From: Clostridiaceae bacterium
Lineage (GTDB): Bacteria; Bacillota; Clostridia; DSM-8532
DNA: 64,000 nucleotides
Assembly (NCBI GenBank): GCA_012719545.1
Contig: JAAYAD010000065.1
Coordinates: forward strand, 36,828-100,827
Direction: 5' to 3'
Position 1 is the first letter of the stretch. Each line of letters begins with the position of its first letter. The position numbers and the translations under genes are program-made. The notes under the pieces were generated by a model. That model was not told where the DNA came from. It saw only the letters and a list, made by a program, of their open reading frames with translations, and ran no database searches. Positions 18,072 through 27,463 of the stretch are shown here, one piece after another.

Positions 18072-19229
18072 TTACTCTCCCCACCATTCAATTTTGCCGC
18101 TTTTTAAAGCCTCAAGGCCAAAGAATAAGGCAAGGTTCAGCCTTTCTATGCCCATCTTTATTTCCTCATTGTCCGGGTCGGCATTGAGCTCTTTTTCAAG
18201 ATTATCCAGCCTTTTTCTGATTTCCCTTACGAAAGCTCCTTTTAGGGACGGATCCTTTTCCAGGGAATCAAGGTCAAAGGCTGCGCCGGTATTGTCCCTG
18301 ATTTTAAAGTAGAGCCAGTGGGAAAACATCTGGTTCAGGGTTTTTGGGTCTATATTAAGCTCTGTTCTGCCCTTCAAGGTTACGCGAACAAGATCCCGCT
18401 GTGAATCAAGGCCTTCTGTTATTTCCAGTATCCTGATTCTTACCTCGTCAAGGGTCTTGCATCCTGTAATATCAAGGGTTTTATCGTGATATGCCCTGGT
18501 GGCGGTTTCAAAGAACCTTGTTTCCACCTGGGTTTTTTCTCCGTCATTAGAAAGGGTAACAAAAAAAGCTCCGTGGGCTCCCGGCTCATCAAATCCCAAA
18601 GGTTCGGGGCTTCCGGGGTTTATGATATTATAATCCTGCTTAATGGAATGAAAATGACCCAATGCGTAATAGTCGTAATTTAAGGCTTTAAGTTCGCTTG
18701 ATGCGACAGGCATGTAATCGTGTTGAGTAAAGTCCATGTCAAGGGTGCCATGAAGCATGAGCATATTAAAATAATCCTTCATTGGTTCCGGAACAAGTGA
18801 AAAGTCAGGCTTCACCTCTTTAAAGGCTGAAAAACCTATACCATAAAGATTAACGCCCGGCTTGTCCAGTATAAGATGAGGATTTTCATTTGACAGTATA
18901 TGTACATTGGAGGGCCAGTCCCAAGCCCTGTACCAGGAATTGCGAAGATAGGGGTCATGATTCCCCGGCAATAAAATTACGGGGACCTTTGCCTCTGAAA
19001 GAACCATATGCAGCCAGTCCATGGTCCTTCTTGCTATGTACTGGTGTTCATATAAGTCTCCCGATATAAGAAGCAGGTCTGCATTGCTTTCCCTGACTTC
19101 CTTTATAATATTCAGGAAGGCTTTTTTAATATCCTCCCGCCGGGTTTCTGAATACTTCTCGGACCCTTGTTCCCTAAAGGGAGCATCCAGATGGATATCG
19201 GCACAATGAACAAATTTAAGAGTTCTCAC
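18072..19229 (-). CDS. DNA repair exonuclease, SbcD/YhaO-like
   Basis: A calcineurin-type metallophosphoesterase of 385 residues. The metal ligands are ordered as in SbcD/Mre11: CADIHL (Asp11, His13), ISGDLYE, LPGNHDP, a later His in MLHGTLD, and ALGHFHS. The C-terminal part is a capping and partner-binding region. The start is GTG after AGGGGTG. The gene ends just before the YhaN-like ATPase, the usual nuclease-ATPase order, so the pair should form a nuclease complex acting on DNA ends. Which substrate is preferred cannot be seen. Confidence 0.9.
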   Translation of the reverse strand: MRTLKFVHCADIHLDAPFREQGSEKYSETRREDIKKAFLNIIKEVRESNADLLLISGDLYEHQYIARRTMDWLHMVLSEAKVPVILLPGNHDPYLRNSWYRAWDWPSNVHILSNENPHLILDKPGVNLYGIGFSAFKEVKPDFSLVPEPMKDYFNMLMLHGTLDMDFTQHDYMPVASSELKALNYDYYALGHFHSIKQDYNIINPGSPEPLGFDEPGAHGAFFVTLSNDGEKTQVETRFFETATRAYHDKTLDITGCKTLDEVRIRILEITEGLDSQRDLVRVTLKGRTELNIDPKTLNQMFSHWLYFKIRDNTGAAFDLDSLEKDPSLKGAFVREIRKRLDNLEKELNADPDNEEIKMGIERLNLALFFGLEALKSGKIEWWGE

Positions 19230-19240
19230 TATTTACACCC

Positions 19241-19621
19241 CTATAAAAGAATAACTGCCTGGGCGGCGGCGTAATGCCTGCTGTGGGTAAGGCTTACGTC
19301 AATTGCCTTGCCTCCCATTTTCTCAAAAAGGCGCTTGGCTTCGCCGTGCAGGACCGCCACAGGCTTTCCCGCATCATCATTTATTATCTCTATATCCTGA
19401 AAGGTTACCCCTTTTGCTATGCCAGTTCCGAGAGCTTTGGATACAGCCTCCTTTGCGCAAAAGCGGGCAGCGAAGCTTTGAAGGGCGGCCTTGCCCTTTG
19501 ACTCGCAATAATCTCTTTCAACCTTTGTAAAAACCTTGTTCAGAAAGCTGTCGCCATGCTTTAATATAGCCTGGTCAATGCGGTCCAGCTCAACAATATC
19601 CATGCCGCAATGCACATTCAT
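19241..19621 (-). CDS. acpS: Holo-[acyl-carrier-protein] synthase
   Basis: AcpS transfers 4'-phosphopantetheine from CoA to acyl carrier protein. It has 126 residues. GMDIVELDRI holds the Mg-binding aspartate, FCAKEAVSKALGTG carries the second metal ligand and the catalytic region, and the C-terminal SLTHSRHYAAA is typical. The ATG at 19621 follows GGAGG. The frame stays open further upstream through a tRNA gene, but that extension is spurious. It is upstream of the SbcD-like gene on the same strand, 11 bp away. Confidence 0.94.
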   Translation of the reverse strand: MNVHCGMDIVELDRIDQAILKHGDSFLNKVFTKVERDYCESKGKAALQSFAARFCAKEAVSKALGTGIAKGVTFQDIEIINDDAGKPVAVLHGEAKRLFEKMGGKAIDVSLTHSRHYAAAQAVILL

Positions 19622-19677
19622 CAAAAGACCTCCGCATAGTAAAAGAGCACAGGCTCCTATAAGCCTGTACTCAAAGC

Positions 19678-19752
19678 TGGTGCCCCGTGTAGGAATCGAA
19701 CCCACATCAATGGAACCGGAATCCATCGTCTTATCCATTAGACTAACGGGAC
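19678..19752 (-). tRNA. tRNA-Arg, anticodon CCG
   Basis: On the minus strand the acceptor stem GTCCCGT pairs with ACGGGGC (one G-T pair). The anticodon stem ATGGA/TCCAT encloses loop TTCCGGT with anticodon CCG (17717-type position: 19717-19719 here), reading CGG. The T-loop is TTCGATT. CCA is encoded. A near-consensus promoter lies just upstream and acpS begins about 57 bp downstream. Confidence 0.95.
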
Positions 19753-19784
19753 GACAAAATAACCCCAAACTTAGAGGCACATAT

Positions 19785-19813
19785 ATTATACCCTCTTTTA
19801 AGCAGGATATCAA
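19785..19813 (-). promoter_or_regulatory. Promoter of tRNA-Arg(CCG)
   Basis: On the minus strand, TTGATA (19808-19813), a 17-bp spacer and a perfect TATAAT (19785-19790), about 32 bp upstream of the tRNA 5' end. It may also drive acpS. Confidence 0.75.
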
Positions 19814-19841
19814 GACACGTAAAACTTCCATTTACGTGTCT
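19813..19841 (-). terminator. Hairpin after the sugar ABC permease genes
   Basis: AGACACGTAAA (19813-19823) pairs with TTTACGTGTCT (19831-19841). It lies between the end of the permease operon and the tRNA promoter. No U-tract follows, so termination would be inefficient or factor-assisted. Confidence 0.5.
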
Positions 19842-19880
19842 GATACAAGCTTTCAGGCTTATTTTGCCCTACGCCGGAAT

Positions 19881-20705
19881 TCAGCCTTTGTCCGCTCCGC
19901 TTAACGCAAATCCCTTGGACATGAATCTCTGGGAGAAACTGTAGAGAATGACGCTTGGAATCATATAGACAACCGAATAGGCAGCCAGGCGTCCGTACTC
20001 AATAAGGCCGCTGTTGTCAAAGAACTGGTATATGCGTACCGAGGACGGAAAATTGCTTGCCGTCTGAAGCAGGATAAAGGGTACGAAGAAGTTGCCCCAG
20101 GCACCAGTAAATACATAGATTGATACCGTCAAGATGCCGGGTATCATTAACGGCATGATAATATGCCTCATAGCAACCAGCGAGTTTGCTCCGTCCACTC
20201 TTGCTGCTTCTTCCAGGGAAACGGGAACAGAATCCATAAAATTCTTCATCATCCATATGCCGTAGGGCATATTGGTTGCCGCCATGAAGAAAGCAATACT
20301 TACCAGTTTGTCATGCAGGCCAAAGGATATAAAAAGCTTGAAAACCGGTACCAGTATGGCATTAATGGGCAATGAGGTCATGAATATGATTATGTATAAA
20401 AAATATCTTTTTCCTTTAAGGTCATAGCGGGACAGCGGATATGCCGCAAGAAAAGAAAAAACCACTACCACTGCCGATGTAATTATTGCTATTATGAAGC
20501 TGTTTAAAAAGCCTCTCAGGTTATCAGGGTTTGTTATAACAGATACATAGTTTTCTATGGTAGGATTTTTAGGCAGGCTCAATAATGGGCTTGCATTCAG
20601 GTCAACTGAGGCAAAGGCAAGCCACAGAAGCGGTATTAAAAATAACAATGCTATTATTGCGAGTATGATGTACTGCAAGATTACAACGGATTTTTTCTCT
20701 TTCAA
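19881..20705 (-). CDS. Carbohydrate ABC transporter permease (MalG type)
   Basis: An inner-membrane subunit of a binding-protein-dependent sugar importer with 274 residues and six predicted transmembrane helices. The EAA loop, SLEEAARVDGAN (about 162-173), docks to the ATPase; the C-terminus is the typical MalG-like short tail. The start is TTG after GGGAGGGG. It follows the MalF-type permease by 13 bp. No ATP-binding gene is present in the cassette, so a shared MsmX/MsmK-type ATPase encoded elsewhere is likely. Confidence 0.93.
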   Translation of the reverse strand: MKEKKSVVILQYIILAIIALLFLIPLLWLAFASVDLNASPLLSLPKNPTIENYVSVITNPDNLRGFLNSFIIAIITSAVVVVFSFLAAYPLSRYDLKGKRYFLYIIIFMTSLPINAILVPVFKLFISFGLHDKLVSIAFFMAATNMPYGIWMMKNFMDSVPVSLEEAARVDGANSLVAMRHIIMPLMIPGILTVSIYVFTGAWGNFFVPFILLQTASNFPSSVRIYQFFDNSGLIEYGRLAAYSVVYMIPSVILYSFSQRFMSKGFALSGADKG

Positions 20706-20718
20706 CTCTTTCCCCTCC

Positions 20719-21606
20719 CTATAGCTTTATTTTCGAGAACTTCACATAACAGGCGCTCAAAACAATTCCGAGGATGAGCATAACCATTGCTATTGCAGTA
20801 CCATAGCCCATCTGATAGCTTCCAAATGCCTGTCTGTACATGTATATAGAGAGAGTGGTTGTTTTTGTTCCGGGTCCTCCGCCGGTCATGGCGTATATAA
20901 GGCCGAAAACTCCAAGTGTTTTAAGGGTAATAAGTATTGCGTCAGTCATTATAGTGCCTTTAATCATCGGAATAATAATTCTGGTGATTTTCTGCCAGCG
21001 GTTGGCTCCGTCAATTGCAGCCGAAGCCTCAACATCAGCCGGTATATCATCCAGTGCCGCCTGGAACTGAAGCATGGAAAAGGCTGTTCCATGCCATATA
21101 TTGGCTATAATTACGCTTACCATTGGAAAGGAAACCAGCCATGAAATTGGTTTACTCAGAATTCCCAGGCTTGTAAGTGCCGTATTTAATGTTCCACTCT
21201 TGCTGAAAAAAGCCACCCAGCAGAAAGAACATACAATTTCAGGCATAATCCATCCAACCAGAATGGTCATACCCACAAAACTTCTGAAATGCCTGTTTTT
21301 ATTTCTCATTAGCAGTGCAATAAAGAATCCCAATATTAACTGTCCAATTATTGCGGAAAATATCAGAAATATAAGAGTATTTGCAAAGCTTGTTCTGAAA
21401 AGCGGGTCAGAAAACATCCTTACAAAATGGTTAAAACCAATAAAATTATAATTGGTTGATTTGCTCCCGCTTAGGGTCATATCAGTAAATGAATAGTAAA
21501 AGCTTAATAAAACCGGCCAAATGAAAAAGAATAGCAATAAGGCTATGGTTGGAGCCAGAAATAACAAGGCTTTCCTTCCCTGCTTTGATATCCTTAATAA
21601 CCTCAC
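20719..21606 (-). CDS. Carbohydrate ABC transporter permease (MalF type)
   Basis: The second permease subunit, about 296 residues with six predicted helices; the N-terminal segment LLFLAPTIALLLFFF and the EAA loop EASAAIDGANRW are typical of the MalF/UgpA group. I chose the GTG at 21606 because GGGGGAGG lies right before it; an upstream ATG at 21639 would fall inside a stable hairpin and has no ribosome site. It is transcribed after the binding-protein gene and before the MalG-type permease. Confidence 0.92.
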   Translation of the reverse strand: MRLLRISKQGRKALLFLAPTIALLLFFFIWPVLLSFYYSFTDMTLSGSKSTNYNFIGFNHFVRMFSDPLFRTSFANTLIFLIFSAIIGQLILGFFIALLMRNKNRHFRSFVGMTILVGWIMPEIVCSFCWVAFFSKSGTLNTALTSLGILSKPISWLVSFPMVSVIIANIWHGTAFSMLQFQAALDDIPADVEASAAIDGANRWQKITRIIIPMIKGTIMTDAILITLKTLGVFGLIYAMTGGGPGTKTTTLSIYMYRQAFGSYQMGYGTAIAMVMLILGIVLSACYVKFSKIKL

Positions 21607-21631
21607 ATGTCCTCCCCCTGTCGTGAATAAG

Positions 21632-21665
21632 CTTCCCATACCAACGCTTCCATTGGCATGGGAAG
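21632..21665 (-). other. Intercistronic hairpin between binding-protein and permease genes
   Basis: CTTCCCAT-A-CCAA (21632-21644) pairs with TTGG-C-ATGGGAAG (21653-21665). There is no U-tract. Such hairpins behind the first gene of importer operons commonly protect the binding-protein message and lower permease expression; that role is inferred. Confidence 0.6.
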
Positions 21666-21700
21666 CATACCGATATTCTTAATCCCTTAATGGGCACTCA

Positions 21701-23113
21701 CTATTTTGTCAGGGTATTTTCATTACCCACAACGCTGATTACTCTGGACTTGTACTCTTCTGCTGCCTGTTCAGCGGTCATGTCAGTACTTACCAGTTCT
21801 TCAACGATGGTCTGAATCTGAGTGGATACCATTGCATAGCTTTCATGCTTGGGACGAACATAGGCATTGGCCATATAAGCGGTCATTTCCTTTATATATG
21901 GACGCATTGCATATTCTTCGATATCAGTTGAGTCATCACGAGGAGACATACGGCCGTCGTACAGGCTTCTCCAGGTTGCATTTTCCTTATTTCCGCAGAA
22001 TGCCAGGAATTTGAAAGCTTCATCCTTGTACTTGCAGTGGGAGGAAATAGCCCATGACCAGCCGCCGCACATGGTGATGGTTGCAGGGTCTCCGCCGTAC
22101 TGGGTAGGCATTGCTGCAAATCCGATTACCTGTTCAAGATTTTCTACGGGATATGAGCCTGTAGAAGTCCAGTTTCCTGCTGTTGTAGCAACAGCCAGAT
22201 ACATTCCGATTGTACCGTCTGCAAGACCTTTGTTGACCTGAGCTCCAACATCGCTGGCAAGAGCCACATCAAGGCTTACACCCAGCTTCTCAGTCTTATA
22301 AACCTGTTCAATGAACTTGAAGGTGTCCGAAAGACCCTTGCTCTTAACTACCCATTTGCCGTTTTCATAGAGCTGGTCCCCTGTACCGTAAAGGAGCATC
22401 TCAAAAGTCTGCATTGAAACGCCTTCGCCGTTTTGTTTGCCAACTATCATATAGAAGGGTTCAATGGAAGGATCATGAGCCTTAATCTTCCGGGCTGCAT
22501 CCAATATTTCCTCCCAATTTGTGGGCTGCCAGGGGGTAGGAATACCTGCATCCCTGAATACTTTATAATTGTAGAAGATTCCGCGGGAGTCGGTAGAAAT
22601 GGGAATGCCGTAAATTTTTCCATCAGTTCCTTTAACGGCTTCCTTGGTTCCGTCAAGATAATGTGACCATTCATCCCAATTAGCCACATAATCATCCAGG
22701 CAGGCAAGGTATCCTGCTGCCGCATCGGTAGCAGTCATGTATGTATCTTCCATGAAAATATCAGGAGCGGTTGTTTCAGAGGATAACTTCAGGGCAAGCA
22801 ATGTAGCATAGTCGCCCTCGGATGAGGATATGGGGGTAAGTTCAATCTTTATGCCGGGATTTTCTGCTTCAAATCTCTCAATAACTTTCTTTTCTTCCAG
22901 CCATTTTTCCAATAGGTCATTGGAGGCTGCCTGCTTGTAGGTAAATTTGAGAACTATTTCTTCAGGTTTTTCTGTTTGATTTGAAGTGTCATTGTTTGTA
23001 CTGGATGAGGGTGACTGGGTGCCGGCAGTGGGGTTATTTGAGGAACAACCAACTAACGATAATGTCATAGCCAGAACCAGAAACAGAGCAATTACTTTCG
23101 CCTTTTTCTTCAT
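21701..23113 (-). CDS. Extracellular sugar-binding lipoprotein (ABC importer)
   Basis: A family 1 solute-binding protein of 470 residues that captures the substrate outside the membrane. The signal MKKKAKVIALFLVLAM ends in the lipobox SLVGCS (Cys23), followed by a Ser/Thr/Asn-rich linker to about residue 50. The rest has the two-lobed binding-protein pattern with many Trp and Tyr residues suited to stacking on sugars. It is the first gene of the importer and is separated by a hairpin from the permeases. The ligand is unknown. Confidence 0.92.
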   Translation of the reverse strand: MKKKAKVIALFLVLAMTLSLVGCSSNNPTAGTQSPSSSTNNDTSNQTEKPEEIVLKFTYKQAASNDLLEKWLEEKKVIERFEAENPGIKIELTPISSSEGDYATLLALKLSSETTAPDIFMEDTYMTATDAAAGYLACLDDYVANWDEWSHYLDGTKEAVKGTDGKIYGIPISTDSRGIFYNYKVFRDAGIPTPWQPTNWEEILDAARKIKAHDPSIEPFYMIVGKQNGEGVSMQTFEMLLYGTGDQLYENGKWVVKSKGLSDTFKFIEQVYKTEKLGVSLDVALASDVGAQVNKGLADGTIGMYLAVATTAGNWTSTGSYPVENLEQVIGFAAMPTQYGGDPATITMCGGWSWAISSHCKYKDEAFKFLAFCGNKENATWRSLYDGRMSPRDDSTDIEEYAMRPYIKEMTAYMANAYVRPKHESYAMVSTQIQTIVEELVSTDMTAEQAAEEYKSRVISVVGNENTLTK

Positions 23114-23362
23114 AGAATCCTTCCTTTCATAATCAGCTGGCGGCTGTCCGCGAACAAACCAGTTATGCTAGCACCCCTATCATACCGTCCGTGAAAAGGA
23201 CCGTAAATATTCAGTTTTTGTATGACTGCTCATTTTTGTTATGCATTTTTAACAACTATACAGTATTACAAAGGCGCGTTTTTGATATTTATGCTAACAA
23301 TAGCGACTGACGATATTGAAGCTAAAATTGACAATTCTTGTACTATTGATAATTTTTGTTTA

Positions 23363-24187
23363 CTAAATTTCAACTTCCATACCGTCGTAGGTTGTAAGAA
23401 AACCTACCTTTGCTGCTTCCTCAGCCATTTTTTCATAGTTCCATCCGCCATTATGGGAAAAATGGTTGGCAATAAAGATGGTATTTTCGTCAACTGCTTT
23501 AATTTTCTCAAGGCGGCGCCTCATCTCAACATTATCCATAAGCCCCATATGATTGGTGCCTTCACTTCTGCTCTGCATGGTGCAGTCAAGGCTCAAAAGA
23601 TTAATATACACATTGTTTTTCTCAAGATAATCCATTGTCTCCTCGGGGAAGAAACCTGTATCGTTGCCGTAAAGAATAGTTTTGCTTCCCTGGGAAATAA
23701 GGAATATTAAGCACTCTTCACTCTTGTCATGGTTTGCAAGAAGGGGTACAACGGTATAATCCTTTATTTTGATTGGAACAAAGGGAGCAGCGTAGATTAT
23801 TTCAAAATATTTATCAGCGTCAAATTTTGATGGTAAAAGTTCATAGAACTTTTTTTCAGATTCCTTATTACAGTAAATACGCATTTTTTCTGGTGTTGGA
23901 TGGGCCAAGCCCTCTTGGCGCATTTCAAACTCAATGGCATAGAAATGGTCTGTGTGGCTGTGAGTTACAAGAAGCTCTGTAATTCCGTGAAGATTGAAAT
24001 TATAGGTCAGATAATGCATATAGGTGTCCGGAGGAAAGTCAATAAGCAGGTCATCGTTTATAAGAGCCTGAGAACGGGTTCTTATATTTCTTCCTCCTTC
24101 TTTTCTGGCGGTTTGGCACACTTCGCAGTTGCAGAACACAGCGGGTACACCTTCTGCAGCGCCGGTTCCCAAGTATTTCAGCTTCAT
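23363..24187 (-). CDS. Metallo-beta-lactamase-fold hydrolase, PhnP-like
   Basis: A protein of about 274 residues with the metal motif VTHSHTDHF (HxHxDH) and later His/Asp ligands (LANHDKS, YGNDTG, ANHFSH). The N-terminal GTGAAEGVPAVFCNC with two nearby cysteines resembles PhnP, a phosphodiesterase acting on cyclic ribose phosphate. I chose the ATG at 24187, spaced correctly from GGAG. It lies between an AraC-type regulator and a sugar importer on one strand, so it may act on the imported compound. The exact substrate is not known. Confidence 0.82.
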   Translation of the reverse strand: MKLKYLGTGAAEGVPAVFCNCEVCQTARKEGGRNIRTRSQALINDDLLIDFPPDTYMHYLTYNFNLHGITELLVTHSHTDHFYAIEFEMRQEGLAHPTPEKMRIYCNKESEKKFYELLPSKFDADKYFEIIYAAPFVPIKIKDYTVVPLLANHDKSEECLIFLISQGSKTILYGNDTGFFPEETMDYLEKNNVYINLLSLDCTMQSRSEGTNHMGLMDNVEMRRRLEKIKAVDENTIFIANHFSHNGGWNYEKMAEEAAKVGFLTTYDGMEVEI

Positions 24188-24220
24188 TTTCATTCTCCTT
24201 TGCTTTATATTTAATAAAAT

Positions 24221-26566
24221 TTATTGTCCTGATGTTTGCTCAAGTATGGCCTTAAAGCGGCCTGGGGTTACTCCTTCCCTTCTCTTAAATACCCGTATAA
24301 AGGATTCGCAGCTTAGATAGCCCACAATGGTTGATACCTGCTGAACTGTAAGCTCGGGGTTTTCCTTAAAATAGTCCTTGGCTTTATTTATCCTGACTTC
24401 ATGTATATAGTCCAGAAGCCCATTGCCTGTAAGTTTCTTAAAGGTTCTGGAAACATAATCGAGATTCTTGTTCATCATATCTGCAATCATACTCACATTA
24501 AGGTCCGGATTCATGTAATTCTGGTGAACAATTTCCACGATATCATTCTTAAAGCTGGATTCTGCTTCTTCCTCCCTGTCTCTGCAGAATTCCTCCAATT
24601 CATCGAACAGTGTATTTAACCTTGCCTGGAATTCAACCACATTTTTACAGTCCATCAAGTCGCTGTGCTCATTTACCTTATCGATAAGTTTTCCTGCATC
24701 CGGAACGCTGACATAATTCATGGCTCCCAGGATATTGTTAATAAGCCCATATAGTCTGAATTTGAGAACATTGGTGGAATTAACGTTATCATTGAAATAA
24801 TGCTTTATTATTTCGTTGAAATAGGATTTGGCCTTAGAGAAATTTCCTGACTTGACATAGCCAAGCATCATGGACTCTTCCTTAAGCATCACGGTACTGA
24901 ATTTATTGTTGCTGTTAAGGGTGGGCATCCTGTTATATCTTGCAATGACCTTGTTTCCCGTAATCTCAATATATTCCATGGTCTTGTTCATTTCTTTAAA
25001 AGCTTGTCTTAAGCCCTCAACACCCTGATGAAAGTCTGAAACCGCTATGATTGTATCAATACCGTAGTTTTCACGCAAAAACTGCTGAGCCTGGCTTAAG
25101 TTTTCCTTTATGTTTTTGTTGAACATCTCAAGCTTCTTTATATCAAGCATGACAATAAATATAAGCTCCTGGCCATAGCGGATGCAGGTTGTATTATAAT
25201 GCGAGGACAATATCTGAGTAACAATGGTCTCGCAGAGGTCAATGGGGTAATGGGCCAATTCTTTATTTTCTTCCGCCTTTTCAAAGTATGAGCTTATATC
25301 AGTGCATTTAAGCTTTATAAAGCAGCAGGACTGATTTTCGTAATTTATGCCTACCTTTGATGCGTAATAGGCTATAAACTCATTGGTGCTTTTTTTGTCA
25401 TACAGAGCGGCAACAAGATTCCTCTTCTGATCCAATCCTGCCTGTTCCTTATGGAGGTTCATATAGGCTATTTTCTGATCCGCCGCATCCAAAAGAATGC
25501 TCTTTATTTCAGAGTAGGGATCAAAGAGCTTGGAAACAACGGTTCCTGTCTTCTCCCCCTTTGCAAGGGAAAACAGCTGCCTTATAGGGTTATAGTTGCG
25601 GAGGGTCAAAAAATATATCAAAGCACAGCCTAAGACAGCGCATATAATAAATGTTATAACGGCTATTACCTGAATGTCCTGCCTGTGTTCTGCCAGAATA
25701 TCCTGTGAAAGAGCAAAGACATATGTAACGGGAATAAACCTGCTTTTTACATAGGACAAAAAATAACCATTATAGACTATTGTGCCGTTGTCTTTTTCAA
25801 GCCCGGCAGGGTCAATACTTAAAAGGCCGTTATTCCAGTATTGCTCCAGTATATTTTCTCCTGTTGTATTGTCAATAATTGCTGCAATCATGCCGTAACT
25901 GTCTATGGAGCTTTCAATGGCGTTCTTTAATATATCGGTCCTGAACTTTATAAGTGTAAGGCTTCTGCTTATATCTTCCCTTGGGGTAACGGGAAAGGTC
26001 TGCATAAAGTACAGGGTTCCGTTTCTAAGACATTTAAGCTTTCCTCCGGTAAAGCTTTCCGACTCCTTAACCCAGTCTTCATAAGAAAGGCCCGGATCTT
26101 CTCTTTTTATATAATTCTCGTAAACATCTTCATCATTTAGCATACCGCTGCAATTAATATTTATGTCTTTATCATTCAGGCAGACAACAATGTCGTCAAC
26201 AAAATTATTGCTTATCATGATGGAATTAAGGTGATTTGAAAGCCGGTAGCCGCTGGTTATGTAGTTGCCGCTGTTTTCGTCCGTCGAGTACAAAAGATAA
26301 TTCATACTGTCATTTTTTAATATGGAAAGGCTTATGGCCAGGGACCTTTCCAGGTACTCATCCATTAAAAGCTGAACCTTATATGCCTTATCCGTCAGCA
26401 CTTTTTCTGTCTGTCTTGTTTCCCGCTCCATAAGCTGGCCTGTTATTATTACAAAAGCAGAGACAAAGAAAATTATGGGTATTAGGAAAATAAGAAGGTA
26501 GGATTTTATAAAGTTAAGAAAAACACTTTTTTCAGAGCCGGAAAGTGCAGTTTTAAATATTTTCAT
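24221..26566 (-). CDS. Membrane-anchored AraC-family transcriptional regulator
   Basis: A regulator of about 781 residues. One transmembrane segment lies near residues 20-45, an extracellular sensor to about 295, a second membrane segment at about 300-320, a linker and cytoplasmic helical region, and a C-terminal double helix-turn-helix AraC domain (about 680-775; VSMIADMMNKNLDYVSRTFKK and the second-helix GYLSCESFIRVFK pattern). This is the one-component sensor type often placed beside clostridial sugar importers, and it probably controls the downstream genes. The start at 26566 follows AAGGTGGG; an upstream GTG overlaps that site. Confidence 0.9.
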   Translation of the reverse strand: MKIFKTALSGSEKSVFLNFIKSYLLIFLIPIIFFVSAFVIITGQLMERETRQTEKVLTDKAYKVQLLMDEYLERSLAISLSILKNDSMNYLLYSTDENSGNYITSGYRLSNHLNSIMISNNFVDDIVVCLNDKDININCSGMLNDEDVYENYIKREDPGLSYEDWVKESESFTGGKLKCLRNGTLYFMQTFPVTPREDISRSLTLIKFRTDILKNAIESSIDSYGMIAAIIDNTTGENILEQYWNNGLLSIDPAGLEKDNGTIVYNGYFLSYVKSRFIPVTYVFALSQDILAEHRQDIQVIAVITFIICAVLGCALIYFLTLRNYNPIRQLFSLAKGEKTGTVVSKLFDPYSEIKSILLDAADQKIAYMNLHKEQAGLDQKRNLVAALYDKKSTNEFIAYYASKVGINYENQSCCFIKLKCTDISSYFEKAEENKELAHYPIDLCETIVTQILSSHYNTTCIRYGQELIFIVMLDIKKLEMFNKNIKENLSQAQQFLRENYGIDTIIAVSDFHQGVEGLRQAFKEMNKTMEYIEITGNKVIARYNRMPTLNSNNKFSTVMLKEESMMLGYVKSGNFSKAKSYFNEIIKHYFNDNVNSTNVLKFRLYGLINNILGAMNYVSVPDAGKLIDKVNEHSDLMDCKNVVEFQARLNTLFDELEEFCRDREEEAESSFKNDIVEIVHQNYMNPDLNVSMIADMMNKNLDYVSRTFKKLTGNGLLDYIHEVRINKAKDYFKENPELTVQQVSTIVGYLSCESFIRVFKRREGVTPGRFKAILEQTSGQ

Positions 26567-26731
26567 GTATGAATCGCCCACCTTATACTGAACGTATCTT
26601 AAGTCATGTGCGGATACTGTTAATACCCATAAAAAATAAAAAAATGATCAACAGAAAAGGCACATATAATATGCTCCTTGGTTCTGGATCATTATCGTTA
26701 AATAAATTTATTTCCCCTCAAATATAATTCT

Positions 26732-26761
26732 ATGATAGCTTATAAAAAGCTGCATTGTCAA
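26732..26761 (-). promoter_or_regulatory. Sigma-A-type promoter upstream of the AraC regulator, with an inverted repeat in the spacer
   Basis: On the minus strand, TTGACA (26756-26761), an 18-bp spacer and TATCAT (26732-26737). The spacer contains AGCTT-ATAAA-AAGCT (26737-26751), a possible operator between the two boxes. The leader to the start codon would be about 160 bases. Confidence 0.55.
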
Positions 26762-26806
26762 CGAATTTATACCCATTACGGCCTCTATTGCCACAATAAA
26801 AACCAA

Positions 26807-27463
26807 TCACGGCAAGCTTGCCATAATTCTCAGGAACATATCCTCCACATACGTTATGGCACCGCTGCAGATACGCATCCAAAAATATGTGGCCAGTATA
26901 AGAACAAACTTCCAGAAAGAAGTTATCTGTGTTCTCACGCTTATGGTCCTGTATATCACACCCAGCTGGAAATAAGGAAGAACGGTTATGAGTATCAAAA
27001 TTACTGAAAAAAGAAGCCTAATCTGTTGTGATGAGGCTGCATTAACCTCTCCCCATCTTATACCTGAGTAAAAATACAGAATCATTGGAACAACAAAGAG
27101 AATATGCGACAAGGCATAGGATTTCATCAAAACAACAGGCATTCTCTGATTTATGCGTCTTTCACTTCTTTTGCCTATCATTTTGGCGAAGTCTGAAATT
27201 GGCACCATTGTGCATAAAACATCAACTATTCCCAAAAGGAAACTAAGGCAGGTAAAAACCACAAGCCTTAAGGCAAGCTCCATTGCATTTCCTTTGAAAT
27301 AGCCAATCTCAAGAAAGTTTCTGTGCAGCAGCATATCAAATGCGCCAACAAACAGAAAAGAAGCTATGAGGCCATTTATTCTGAATGATAATTTTTTATG
27401 AACCCATGCGGGAAACAGTATTAAATCCAATGGGCTGGATGGTATATCATTTATCTTTTCCAT
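26807..27463 (-). CDS. YIP1-like integral membrane protein
   Basis: About 218 residues with five or six hydrophobic segments after a short polar start (MEKINDIPSSPLDLILFPAW), the usual pattern of bacterial YIP1-family membrane proteins. No catalytic motif is visible. The ATG at 27463 follows AAAGGA at 8-bp spacing, better than the upstream ATG at 27490. The promoter of the AraC gene begins in the short gap after its stop. Function unknown; a role with the neighbouring importer is possible but unsupported. Confidence 0.65.
   Translation of the reverse strand: MEKINDIPSSPLDLILFPAWVHKKLSFRINGLIASFLFVGAFDMLLHRNFLEIGYFKGNAMELALRLVVFTCLSFLLGIVDVLCTMVPISDFAKMIGKRSERRINQRMPVVLMKSYALSHILFVVPMILYFYSGIRWGEVNAASSQQIRLLFSVILILITVLPYFQLGVIYRTISVRTQITSFWKFVLILATYFWMRICSGAITYVEDMFLRIMASLP

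Noticed and set aside
19622..19831. N-terminal extension of acpS
   Set aside because: It would be translated through the tRNA-Arg(CCG) gene; the ATG at 19621 has a good GGAGG site and gives the normal AcpS start.
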